DNA from: Nematostella vectensis
Lineage: Eukaryota; Cnidaria; Anthozoa; Actiniaria; Edwardsiidae
DNA length: 64,000 bases
Reading direction: 5' to 3'
Assembly (NCBI RefSeq): GCF_932526225.1
Contig: NC_064048.1
Location: 8,332,515-8,396,514 of the forward strand
Shown: positions 20,401 through 27,400 of the stretch, one piece after another
Layout: each line of letters starts with the position of its first letter
How positions within the stretch are numbered: position 1 is the first letter of the stretch
Made by a program: the position numbers and the translations under genes
Notes under the pieces: model-generated
Databases searched by the model: none
What the model was told of the DNA's origin: nothing
What the model saw: only the letters and a program-made list of their open reading frames with translations

Positions 20401-21795
20401 AACAAGGCATATTTTTTTAGGTAATAACAGATCCTCAAGGCCCTAATATGTATGTGTACTTTTTTTTTAAATCAAAGCAGAATTCCAGAAAAGTGGATTT
20501 AAATTTCAAGTGTTTATCAGATATATGTTGTTTTTTTACAAATTACTAATGCTTAGGGTTTTAGGAGACCAGCTCTCAATTTCTTTAAGGTTTTAGGAAA
20601 CCAGTTCTCTATTTCTTCAAAGAAAGCTGGAGTTTATCCAAGTAATTCATTTAAGCCTTGCTCATCTTTGTGAGAATTTGACCAATCATTCATTGAAATG
20701 AATTTTTAATCACTTTTGGTATATTTCTAGTATACCGTAGCTGTCAACCCAACTTGAGACAGAAATCTTGTGAAATCGGATGAAATACAGCAAATATGTG
20801 GGGGAAAAAACAAGAGAGCCAATGCGGATGAATACAGAGAATGTATGAACATTCTCACAAAAATTAGGTTTATGATGATCTCCAAAATCTTGTGGCAGAG
20901 TTGACTACTCTGGTAACTTCAATTCAATTCATTCATGAATAGTAGTTATAATTTTCTTATGATAGATGGTGAATGGCAGATTTAGAGATCGCATTTGATA
21001 AATACAGCCTAGAATATTTATTCCCTGAGGTAAGTACTGAAAGTAAATTAAATTCAACAATGAAAAAGGTGTTCGAAGTTTGAAAACAAAACAACTCCGA
21101 AAGATCGTTCCGCTAAGTACTTTAATACAATACACTAACTTACCTAAGTCTGCCAGTGCAAGAACAAATACATAGGAGCACACTCCTCAAAACTTTTAAC
21201 AATGCTTTTACACAGTCTTTTGCACATAATTAGACAAGTTCATATCCGTGGTTAGCATTCTTACGAATTATTGTTTTCAAGCACTTCTTTTTCGACAATT
21301 CTTGGCTTTTCTGCAGTCAGTTTTCGTGTGTTTTTGAGAGGGGCAGAAATACTCATCCGCCATATTGTTTTGTGCGCTCTGGAGGCCTGTGCCGAGGCAG
21401 ATCGCGGCTGGCTGGATGGCAGCTTGTGACAATGACGTCATTGACCACAAAAACTGAGTCGCCTAGTAATAGACTATTTCTATACCTATGGGGCTTCGCG
21501 CTGTCTCCGCTATAATGAACGCCTGTCTCAAATGAACGCCTCATATCTACTGAACGCACCCGCCCTCGGACCATCGACATGTAATAAACGCCCCCAGACA
21601 GCGCACCTCCTGTTAACGCGCCTGTTTATGTCTTACATGAATACGGTTTGTTACAATACAGATGCAGGCAACAACTCCCCGTGCGAGCAAGCCTTATGCG
21701 AGTGTGACGCACAGGCCGCAAGATGCTTCAGGGATAATTTAAATCAGTACGACGCAGGGTTTAAAAGCCATCCAGTCGAGGCGTGCCATGCATGA
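3332..21795 (+). CDS. Secreted phospholipase A2 (3 exons seen, 5' end missing)
   Basis: A secreted Ca2+-dependent phospholipase A2, which cleaves the sn-2 ester of phospholipids. Exon A is 3332-3461 (acceptor CAG, donor GTAAGT). It carries the calcium loop YGCWCGMGGGG followed by PVDD. Exon B is 4295-4401 (donor GTATGT) and carries the catalytic CCMEHDHCY with its His-Asp pair. Exon C is 21662-21795, with the CECD/AARCF region holding the second catalytic Asp and a TGA stop. Splice phases agree (phase 2, then phase 1), and the three exons total 122 codons plus stop, close to a mature family domain. AATAAA lies at 21940. The signal-peptide exon was not found upstream. The second intron is about 17.3 kb and full of transposons, so linkage of exon C depends on frame and family match. 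The family includes both venom and non-venom enzymes, and sequence alone cannot say which this is. Confidence 0.82.
3613..3770 (+). repeat. Dispersed repeat, family copy 1 (GATGNCAAAATGG core)
   Basis: Located in PLA2 intron 1. It shares TTTTATACTTTAT, ACCAAATTC, TTTCCCAAA, GATGGAAAT and the core GCTAGGATGCCAAAATGGCG with 25350-25490, and in weaker form with 41995-42195, 42455-42610 and about 61770. Copies differ by many substitutions, so this is an old family. Confidence 0.6.
3928..4070. mobile_element. Foldback element with ~45-bp inverted arms
   Basis: AAGTTCAAACGTCGTATTAT near 3934 is repeated inverted as ATAATACGACGTTTGAACT near 4045-4065. The arms also share CATATTCAATGCAAATG and its complement, leaving a loop of about 45 bp. 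It is small and gene-free, and sits in PLA2 intron 1. It fits a MITE or foldback element. Confidence 0.65.
4157..4294 (+). repeat. 20-bp minisatellite containing the exon B splice acceptor
   Basis: Seven near-identical units of TTGTTCTTTGATTGACAGAC lie head to tail. The last is cut at CAG exactly where PLA2 exon B starts. Each unit contains a pyrimidine-rich stretch ending in CAG, so the array is a row of possible 3' splice sites. Variants are C/T in TTCTTT, A/C in GACAG, and AC or CA at the unit end. Confidence 0.9.
4295..4401 (+). CDS. PLA2 exon B: catalytic His-Asp segment
   Basis: Begins directly after the minisatellite and ends at CG|GTATGT. It encodes the paired cysteines and the HD dyad of the PLA2 active site (CCMEHDHCY), then a Trp/Tyr-rich stretch and a GCSEC segment that supplies more of the disulfide cysteines. 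It leaves one base of a split codon for the next exon. Confidence 0.88.
4402..5930. other. Intron sequence, no gene recognised
   Basis: First part of PLA2 intron 2. It holds two short poly-C tracts (about 4544-4556 and 4610-4622) set among repeated AACGCC motifs (4500-4600), followed by AT-rich sequence. Near 5240-5330 there is a CCAATCAG box and an AAAATGGCGG start-like site, but no sustained reading frame follows. Confidence 0.5.
5930..7690. repeat. Degenerate tandem repeat, about three diverged units
   Basis: Blocks recur in the same order with many differences. AGAGGGGGCACTTGTTTGAG is near 5988 and again, altered, near 7223. The AATGCTTATTTTA block is near 6758 and 7170. GTTTGATTACTAGGC is near 6346 and 6818, with a variant at 7432. 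GGAGGTAAGTTTCTAT is near 6650 and 7077. Long frames here carry no known domain. This is most likely an old satellite or a tandemly duplicated transposon fragment. Confidence 0.65.
7700..7958 (-). repeat. 3' LTR of the BEL/Pao element
   Basis: 259 bp, starting TGTCGGGGACAACC on the + strand and ending AAATGTTC. It matches 13233-13491 except for five substitutions. The integrase stop codon overlaps its inner edge by one base. A purine run (GGAAGAAGA on the - strand, 7962-7970) just outside is the likely polypurine tract for plus-strand priming. Confidence 0.93.
7958..9175 (-). CDS. BEL/Pao integrase (N-terminal zinc domain incomplete)
   Basis: The integrase module of the retrotransposon polyprotein, which joins element cDNA to host DNA. 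The first 37 or so codons overlap the upstream pol frame and are probably not real; recognisable integrase begins near YEPVLTPG. The catalytic triad is visible as D71 (VTGVDFAGP), D133 (MIVSDNGKTF) and E180 (WWGGFFERLV). The C-terminal region around GRVVLLKED and GRVVEKITGRDG resembles the DUF5641 tail of BEL integrases. The Cys pair of the usual HHCC zinc domain is absent: the upstream frame supplies the HH part (HEKAIHGG) and stops soon after. A deletion near 9055-9065 is the simplest explanation. It is probably non-functional as it stands. Confidence 0.9.
   Translation of the reverse strand: MCRTHRRIPTHHPTQRPQADDFDHQTSPRESHTRGSVNDYEPVLTPGSTASAQLPSFRTEFSEPFDVTGVDFAGPIYYRTKSEQGKAYIALFTCAATRAVHLKLCPDLSAPNFQRALKEFVARRGCPQMIVSDNGKTFVATEKWLSVLKKDESLSNYLASQAIIWRFNMSRAPWWGGFFERLVGVMKNALSRAVGRSLLNYCELEDALLDVETVMNNRPLVYQGEEFDEPVITPNLLLRGRPVPILEEDLEKLSDAGNVTRRMRFIQRSKEDLKKRFTREYVRSLEERQQKHEERSGEQLKVPEKGRVVLLKEDVKNKAQWKIGRVVEKITGRDGVVRGVKLKMGNGYVIERPLQLICDLEIGGDDPGIKLNPKAQVFIPRVGSRRQAKDSAKDNIKGIFLLEED
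9043..11934 (-). CDS. BEL/Pao protease - reverse transcriptase - RNase H
   Basis: The central pol module, 963 codons in one frame. Domains in order: part of a gag zinc-knuckle region (CAKCNSRHHTSIC, about 10-22), aspartic protease with D73 (IMLDSGAGSSY), reverse transcriptase with catalytic aspartates at about 407 (GDIQKAF) and 486-487 (YVDD), then RNase H with D661, E704, D735 and D779 (HGFSDAS, PRLELVGA, WVDSTTI, NPADIGSRG). It ends in the first half of an integrase zinc domain and hits a stop. In this family gag and pol are normally one long frame. Here the first Met lies inside the second zinc knuckle, so this Met is not a natural start and the frame is cut from gag by an indel in the G run at about 11938-11945. 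Confidence 0.94.
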   Translation of the reverse strand: MATKCKAGNCAKCNSRHHTSICDRVQSSLPPSTPANPGNSRDRFYGAVDQVHTTLHATAIANVNGIPARIMLDSGAGSSYISSNLLTKLNLKPSRVERKVIEQMYGTVDKQVELYKIHLGSTVLDSFRMELHCINAEKPIITHLPNPRIPELKKKYNKLRRLTFSDETSTEDNLPVHVILGAADIQRIKSTEPAVLGSDPDKDPGAEFTMLGWVIGGKAAISATDTEKGFFLSNSQEEFNQMCSQEVLGLKDSDEEGEEFHKNFQEGLQRLDDGTYSTRLPWKPDHTSLPSNKRLALARLASTTRRLEKTGRIEEYHDIMMEQLKEGILEPAPDTPTGENVHYIAHTMVTRDDAQTSKLRIVYDCSAREDDNTPSLNDCLEVGPPLQPMLFDILLRNRMNRLCLTGDIQKAFLQIKVDTKDRDCMRLFWYDNLKDRNIVEYRFARVIFGSGPSPYVLGATLQKHVASYSDKYPETVYQLLTNTYVDDVQTGGDDPEQLLRFRQEASEIMESGGFQLHKWHSNVLEAEESTSAERADRAVDRPPVKILGIPWDKNKDELTIAFSDSTEEEVSGALTKRKMLAVINRIYDLLGLASPVTVIGKVLYSKVCLSEKRWDEAITDVEIVREWNKWLKSMKACPSVSIPRSVVDQHVTRIELHGFSDASKTAVPAAIYVVAHHADSSVRQTLLVAKSRVAPKNQSIPRLELVGAHTLTKLMTHVKEVLQGQPIQIYQCWVDSTTILYWIKGKSTWSQFVRNRTKVIQERDYLKWNYVPTGENPADIGSRGAEPGELSDMWLHGPNWLSDKAKWPPQPEVTDNDEVASETVKSRKEKLLVATEEPEEKGQVDALLEQCSSYWKLRRVVAYIQRFGHNCRSKSKRTGPLTTEEINKAESTMIRRAQVAKREKVEASMEVQIGEDGIARCVGRIAGYQPIILPRDHKLTTLIIKQVHEKAIHGGVSMTMSQC
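11819..13120 (-). CDS. BEL/Pao Gag, frame-broken at its 3' end
   Basis: The structural protein of the element. The frame extends upstream to 13258, but that part runs through the primer site into the LTR, so the Met at 13120 (MTTEEKFTKHIG) is the better start. The first 130 or so residues are charged and coiled-coil-like (KKRLENARDQEKEEE). Next comes the DUF1759-type core (TPFEGDYKDWTRFWNQY), then a CCHC knuckle (CVYCSDKSHKSKDC). A second knuckle starts (CYNCTKGG), but the frame shifts in a run of G at 11938-11945 and the final 40 or so residues are out of phase. Either a slippage mutation, a sequencing error or a frameshift site could cause this. Confidence 0.9.
   Translation of the reverse strand: MTTEEKFTKHIGLADIKLKDIMSTTKDTGELEIALESAESIIKSLEKVKDATADYLLDNEKELSYIQEWSAKAKAEIQPFREMRLEIKKRLENARDQEKEEEMEKELAMKKKFRDLAAKAGNSGMVESSPGKPGMVQAVKLQKYTITPFEGDYKDWTRFWNQYTVEVDGSTIAQISKFNYLLELVKGKPRDDILGLPHTPEGYEEAKRILQNTYEKDIRVHRALIKDLEDLPTISDITKLSSIHDFYNKLARIVRTLSTMQKLESAQSAVYTLLDKLGPVREVIVQRDDDWEGWGLIQLVENLGKYVDRNPILQGEDTPTPSLTRKPQGGQGAQHNGRERMLMHQQNQGPHPPQCVYCSDKSHKSKDCTKVLDTASRREILMQKKLCYNCTKGGAYGYQMQSGKLCKVQFKASHLYLRQSTKQPPTLNPSQPG
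13208..13225 (-). other. Primer-binding site of the BEL element
   Basis: Seven bases inside the 5' LTR. The - strand reads TGGCGACCACGCCAGGAC, beginning with the TGG that pairs with a tRNA CCA end. The implied tRNA 3' end (CGTGGTCG plus CCA) fits the acceptor stem of animal tRNA-Arg of the UCG type, as I recall it. The tRNA identity is an inference. Confidence 0.75.
13233..13491 (-). repeat. 5' LTR of the BEL/Pao element
   Basis: 259 bp and colinear with 7700-7958. The five differences are one in ACTSGC, two in TTTATTTATC versus TTTACCTATC, one in CTCGRGTT-type sequence and one in ATTAYAAAG. Its outer edge is AATGTTC, followed by A. It should hold the promoter for the - strand element transcript. 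Confidence 0.93.
13492..14000. other. Intron sequence, nothing recognised
   Basis: AT-rich DNA between the retrotransposon and the repeat array. No reading frame, RNA or clear repeat of its own was identified. Confidence 0.4.
14002..17545 (-). repeat. Array of five C-poor repeat units, possible retroelement tails
   Basis: The head sequence GGTTTGGATCGGGTATTCGT recurs near 14007, 14499 (variant), 15016, 16300 and 16921. Each copy is followed by ACCAAGACGTAGGGGCCTAA (or a near variant) and then long G/T-rich sequence with very little C. On the - strand each unit ends in CCAAACC plus an A run, like the 3' end of a retroposon. Unit lengths are about 490, 520, 1280, 620 and 620 bp. The last two are near-identical tandem copies. 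Long His/Thr/Pro-rich frames on the - strand are by-products of the base bias. Confidence 0.8.
14100..14463 (+). repeat. 28-bp minisatellite CATCACTTACATCACCCTAA...
   Basis: About 13 imperfect units of CATCACTTACATCACCCTAA plus TCACCTTG. The strand bias is reversed: the + strand is C-rich and G-poor here, the opposite of the units on both sides. It ends in a run of about 35 T (14464-14498) that leads into the next repeat head. Confidence 0.9.
17774..18132. repeat. Two tandem copies of a ~190-bp unit
   Basis: TATAGGAACGGAGA, then ACTCGAGTGRCCTCGTGCCT, AAGCAATT, ACAAAGC, GAAACCAGC, GAACAAAATCATTC and AAAGAATGTAAA occur in the same order at about 17790-17940 and 17980-18130. The copies are clearly diverged. 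No coding content was recognised. Confidence 0.7.
18133..21350. other. AT-rich intron sequence, no gene recognised
   Basis: Holds short tandem duplications (AATTCATAAAACCTAAAACT-type near 19995-20085; TTTTAGGAGACCAG-type near 20560-20620) and one strong hairpin. No frame has exon-like character. Confidence 0.45.
18864..18896. other. Perfect 13-bp stem hairpin
   Basis: TACCTAGAACAAA is followed by a 7-base loop and then TTTGTTCTAGGTA. The stem is perfect. No promoter or gene is attached, so its role is unknown. It may be a foldback remnant. Confidence 0.6.
21405..21505. repeat. Dispersed repeat also found inverted near 52030-52110
   Basis: CAATGACGTCATTGACCACA, then GAGTCGCCTAGT, CTATTTCTATACCTATGG and GCTTCGCG appear here. 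In reverse order and complement the same blocks are at about 52030-52110 (CCATAGGTATAGAAATCGG, ACTAGGCGACTC, TGTGGTCAATGACGTCAT). It lies a short way upstream of PLA2 exon C. Confidence 0.75.
21662..21795 (+). CDS. PLA2 exon C: second catalytic Asp and C-terminus
   Basis: The acceptor is proposed at TTACAATACAG|AT, which gives the phase needed after exon B. The sequence includes CEQALCECDAQAARCF, the classic PLA2 helix with the active-site Asp, and ends HPVEACHA then TGA. The polypyrimidine tract before the acceptor is weak, so the exon might begin elsewhere. The frame is open well upstream. Confidence 0.78.
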
Positions 21796-21939
21796 TGAGC
21801 AGCTGTCAATAATCAGCAAGGGACCCAGGACTAACAACCAATCAGAGCATGATATAATGAATAATCAGAATCAAGATAGCTAAGTCTGAAAACTCTGAAT
21901 TTTTTGTAGTATTGTTGTATGTAGTAATGCTGTTGATTC

Positions 21940-21945
21940 AATAAA
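21940..21945 (+). terminator. Probable poly(A) signal of PLA2
   Basis: AATAAA about 145 bp after the PLA2 stop, followed by a GTTGG-containing stretch. This is a normal spacing for a 3' UTR end. Confidence 0.55.
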
Positions 21946-22934
21946 GTTGGAGAAAAAATAGAAATACCTTGTAAGATTACATATTCGTGTGCTTTGGTAT
22001 GATCAGATTCAGAATAGATGTGAATTGAAATAAAAATGCAGGGGTAATTAAAACATCAAGTGTTACAAGATGTGATATTCATTGATTTTTTTTTTTTTGC
22101 CTCTTTGACAAAAGATTTAAATATTGCTTGTAAGCATAAATTATTAAACTTTAGAAAGATACAGCATGAACAATAAAAAAACTAGCATACTCGACCAAGC
22201 TTTCCTTTATACCCCCACTGCATAAAACACATTCCTGTAAATTTGTGTGATGGGAAATTGAACCCAACAGTGCTTATGTGTGACCCGTTTCACTTCATGT
22301 ACAAAACCTGTATTGAGGTATTGGACTGGGGCTTTAGATTGTTCCTTATATAAACTGGTATATAAACTGGTTAAACAAACTATTGTTGTTTCTGGATCCA
22401 CTTAAAATTATAATATGGAAATGAGATCTACATTTTAGTAAAGACTTGAATCCACATTATTCTGAAATTCAATCTGGATAATAAAATCAGCTATAGTTTC
22501 GATTGCAGAAGTATAGAATAATGGATAAATAAGAATATTGCCAAAATGATAAGTTAAATTAAGATAATATTAAGAAAAAAATGGTGTCACTTAGCCTTGA
22601 TCCAGAGTCTCGATTTTTATTTACTTATTTATTTTTTCTTTTATACATACAGTAATCCACAGGTTAATGGAAATGTTTCTGCATCTTTTTGGGCCGCTGT
22701 GCAGTAAAATAAAAGAAAGATATCTTTTCCTTGCAAAGAGCAGAATTTGTCCTCTGCTAGGCTTACTTGTGGTTTAAAAAAATTAAGAATAAGCAGTTTT
22801 AATATGTTACATGGTTTGCAATTCAAAGGTATCAACGCTGTTTACAAATCACAGCTTCTCCTCTATTAGGCCTTATAATAGATTTAACACAGATGACTAG
22901 CTTTGCCACTTTGATACTGTATCTAGCGTGACTA

Positions 22935-23997
22935 TCAGGACTTGAGCTGTTTTTGTACAAAGTCTTTAGACTTGACAGCAGCACTCTTAGCCAAATCCAC
23001 AGCTTTATCAGGTGCACTATCCAGAGAGATGAATACTTTTTTTACTCCAGAATTCCATGTTTGCTGTACATCTAATGACGATGGGACCTAGGAAAATATT
23101 GCAAAATGCTTAATCCATGTGATTGCTGGCTTTTTCTGTAGGCAAGGCTCTCAGCCAATGTGTAACATCGAGCAGAGTTTTTATGAGTGAAATTCAGTTT
23201 GCAGTAAATCAGGTTGAAATGACATTGCTGAAAAATGCAAGACTAGTTCCAGTACCACACGGTTAAACCAGCCTTTTTGTTTTGAAATGGCGGCATTTTA
23301 CCAGCTAACTGCCACATTTTGGCAAAAGCTAAGAAAACTAGCACAAAGCTAAGGCCAATTTTCTTTATGACTTCCTCATTATCAAACAAATCTGTCATCT
23401 TTTGTACACTTGGTCAATTGAAATGCTGTGCAGTTGGTCAAAACAGAGCTGAAGTCAGCCTTCCACATCTTTACTCAAACGATTCAACACTACGATTGTG
23501 TATGATTTCGCCAGAGCATACACATGCAAAGTGACCCACCCATCCAGGGTGGGGACTGTCTTTTGTTAAATCACAAATTTACTGTATTATTATGAAAATC
23601 ATATTTATTTTAACCAGATTTACTTTACTGTTAGTTCTACCCTTGCGGTGAGCTTGGGCTACCTGTGCCCTTCCACCATGCTTAACCGTCTCTGCTTTAC
23701 TCTATAATAATAGGTGCCTTGTCTATTGGTCCCTGTGCATCTAATGCCTCTTTATCCAATACTAACACAAGGGATCTTTGGTTTCCAAAGATGTTAATAC
23801 AAGGCACAAACTTAACGGTATACCTTTGGGATATAACTGACGTATTCTTCGGGCACATATTCCTTCGTCTTGGAGGTCAGTCTTTTGAACGAGCTTATTG
23901 TACGATCTTGAGAGCTGAATAAACCCAGAGAACTTATGCCATACACCAGTCCACCAGCTATCCCACATTTAACACCAAACTTGAGAATGCTTGCCAT
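22935..23997 (-). CDS. MICOS13: MICOS complex subunit MIC13 (QIL1) homologue, 2 exons
   Basis: A small mitochondrial inner-membrane protein that in animals links the MIC60 and MIC10 parts of the MICOS complex and supports crista junctions. Exon 1 is 23997-23824, ending CCAAAG|GTATAC. Exon 2 is 23087-22935, with acceptor TTTTCCTAG, and ends in TGA. The junction is phase 0, giving 108 residues against about 118 in human. A glycine-rich membrane segment (CGIAGGLVYGISSLGLF, about 11-27) lies near the N-terminus. It is followed by the EEYVSYIPK region and a C-terminal part with QQTWNSGVKKVF and APDKAVDLAKS, matching the order of the vertebrate protein (which has a WNAG-like motif there). The identification is from recalled family features, without alignment. 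Confidence 0.85.
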
Positions 23998-24260
23998 TTT
24001 GACGGGTAAAAATGAAGGAATCCACGAAGAAAATTGCAGAAATGTCCTCTCTTTCTTTTTTTGTTTTCGTCCCAGGCTCTCGGAGCTGAAGTTCCTAGTC
24101 TCGCTCTTTCTTTAGTCACGTGATTATGTCAATGCTTTGCGCGCGGGGTTTTGGAAAAAAAGTCAGAAATAAACAAACTCTGGAATTATCGTGGAAAAAA
24201 ACATCATTAAACACAACTGATTACAGTTTCTTATCGATCAAGAAAAAGAGTGCACAAGGT
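23998..24260. promoter_or_regulatory. Probable bidirectional promoter, MICOS13 / CUEDC2
   Basis: The MICOS13 start is at 23997 on the - strand. CUEDC2 transcription runs the other way, with a likely noncoding first exon ending near AGTGCACAAG|GTGAG (24258). The short gap holds a palindromic E-box (GTCACGTGAT at 24116-24125), pyrimidine tracts and no obvious TATA box. Shared control is inferred from position. Confidence 0.6.
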
Positions 24261-24481
24261 GAGATTAGCGTCAATAAGTGTTTTCATCCTTCCTCTCTTT
24301 GTCTCAATATTTTTGTACTCTTCATCACTCCTCTTCATGCTTGTTGTATATGTCTGTCCTATTTTTATCTCTTCAGTGTCAGTGTCGATTATTTGGGTAT
24401 TTTGATTGATTCTGTGTAAAGTGTAAGTATATAGTAAAGATAAGACTTACGTGGCTACGTTTTTATTGCAGCCGGGTTGCC

Positions 24482-27400
24482 ATGGATCATGTCGTTAAGA
24501 AGAAACTTGAAGGATTTCTTACTGACAAATTACCAGAACTGTCTCTTGAAGAGTGAGTAAAATGCGTTTCCTACAGTATTTGGACAATACCACACTTGAT
24601 GTATATGAGACTCCTGCCATTTAGAGTTATCTTTGATTAACCAAGTGTATGTTGTTTATGAGTGGGCCGTACAGTTAATATGCGACTTACTTGGGTGTTT
24701 TATATCCACAGTGACTGCAAGAGAAAGCCAGCCCCATGCACACATTCTTTTGAGTGTGCACACTCATTTTTGCTGGCATTGCATCCTAAAGAGGATGTGA
24801 TGCTAGCAACAAATGCGTGTGCGCAATCGAATGGTGCATGGCTGAATCCTCTTGCAAGCATCTTGGACATAAATCAACCTAATGAAAGCGTGTATAACAC
24901 CATTTACTATTATTTAATAAGAAAAATAAATTAAGAAATCTTACTAAATGCAAGCTATACATATCAAATTTCTTAAAAAAAAATTCAGGGGTGGATGCAT
25001 TCTCTGCATTGATATTTTTCTTATGAAACAGGGTACTGTATAGATCTTTTCTGTATTTGAAAATGCAGAGTGGGTCTGAAATGCTTTTTTTTGTCAACTT
25101 TGGAAGGATAGTTCATTACTGTCCCTTTCCTTCCCAGTGTATTAGATGACATTTTGCTTATGTATGTCACTGGAGTTCTTGGACAACTTGTGGAAGATGA
25201 GAGTTTCGATGTGGATGAGTTCATAGAAATGATGAATGCATATGTTCCTGGTTTCCAGGAAATACCAAGGTAATGCACTTATAAGTGCCTTTGTCAGCCA
25301 CTTGTTTGTTATTATTTTGGTTAACGGAAGGCACAAAATGTGCCAAATAATCTATAGTTTTATACTTTATCTACCAAATTCTATAAAAAAAAATTGAATT
25401 GGTTTCCCAAAATCCGCTGATGGAAATGGATGCTTTTTCACACTTAGTACTTTGCTGGGATGACAAAATGGTGGCTGGCAGAGGCTTTTTAATGTTACAT
25501 GTGACGACATGGCACACAGAGATACAGGGAAGAACATGTCACATTTTAAAGAGTACCTTGTTTCTAACACATTTCCTATATATGTATCCAGATTTCTAAT
25601 GTGGTGCTGTGCAAACATGGGTTTTTCGAATCAAAACGGCATTGTTACCAGTTTACTGCTGGAGGGACGAATCTAATGTCATGGACTAGATTGATTACAT
25701 TCCAAAGCAATCTACTACACAACAGACTTGCACGAAGACGTTACACAATTCTGTTATCCAGTCTTGGATTCCCTCTAGATGAGCATAGCTGTCGTTCTGT
25801 TTCACAACTTAACTTCCTAATTCACGAGCGAACTCCTTATATACCCTTGGGTGTTTCCGAATATACCTAATTACATCATAAATGTTGTTACTAATAATAG
25901 AAACATTACATCATCCTTTTCGTTATCATAAAATGCTGAGTCATGGTTCTAGAATATTATAGCAAACAGAACAACGATCAAACAAATCCTGCCTGCTCGT
26001 AAACAATGTTCTAGACAGTTCCGCTATGTAATTAATATAATAGTGACTCCGTAACATTTAAGAACAAGGCCTTTTTCAGTTTTTCTTGACACTCTGTGTC
26101 TTGCAGAGTCACTTACTCACCATATACTCACCGTATATATGCAGCAGAGAAGGGTGCTATAAATAGTACCTGCTGATAAATAGAACAAAACCCAGCTGTT
26201 CTCTGTTCTATATCAGTACAGAAACAGTACAGCTTATTTTCTGCTGTAAAGTATTGTTGAATGCAGTGGTTTGTCAGTTGTAAGGACACTCCTTGAATGT
26301 ACAACACTGTTCTAAAAAAAAAAGCTGCAGCTATATAGGATTTCCAATAAACACCAAATCATCTAGTAAATTTTAGACTCAGAGTGTAAATTGATCTTAT
26401 TCTGTTAAATAGGGAAGCTGTCTATTGCTGGATGGTTGACTTAGCTGGTAATCTTACCAATGATAAAACAATATCACCAGCTCAAGTACAAGAACAGCAT
26501 TTATCAACATCACAATCCCACCTACCCGCCAATGATAAATTAACTCCACAAGGCCAAGAAGATTCTTCATCCCATCATGTCACATGTGATCCTAGGAGCT
26601 CAACCAGAGGCAGTGGCAAACATAGTGAAGCCACAAAACCCTGTGACGTCTCTACAAAGAGTGTGCACAGCAGTATGGTAAGCACAGAGGATAAAAGAGA
26701 TGCGAGCCAGCAGTGCCCACAAGAGATTGTCATGGATAAGGAGTAAGTAGTTTGCTTTGTATGTTTGGAAAAATACAAGGATGATGTTCATCATCATCGC
26801 AACCACCACCACAATATATTAGTTGTTATCCTATCTTATCACCATCAACACAGCCACAATAATTATCATCATCATCATCACTACCACCATAACTACCATG
26901 AACTCTATCATTATTATCTTATCACTTTGAGAAAAACACCATAATCATTGTCATCATCATTATCATGATCATTACCATCATAACTACCATGATCTACCAT
27001 CATTTTATTATCAATATGAACAAATACACAATGCCCAATACCCTTATCATCATCAACACAGCTACCATCATTTTCATCATCGTTAACCCTATCATTTTTT
27101 GTCTCGGTTATAATCAGAGCTGAAGCAGGCCTCCAAATATTGGAAGGGCGGGGCATGATACAATAACATAAAGAAAAAATTGAGGGCACAGACGTCCCTC
27201 TACTTGGCATTTTCAATTAATATAAATGTACCCGGACGGCATGAGGGAAAAACCCTGAACATGCGCACTTTGAAGAAATGGAGAAGGAAGATACAATTTC
27301 TCACAATGCCCATCAGCTCCTTGTATTCCGGACTGATTTTCCCTTTTCAAAACACAAATAACGTGAGGCTAAAATTCACATACACAGATTTTGGCTATTT

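Noticed and set aside
24662-24934. 90-codon + frame in CUEDC2 intron 1
   Set aside because: It lies wholly between well-defined exons and shows no domain.
26760-27090. CRISPR-like or regulatory array
   Set aside because: A simple CAT-type repeat with no spacer structure.
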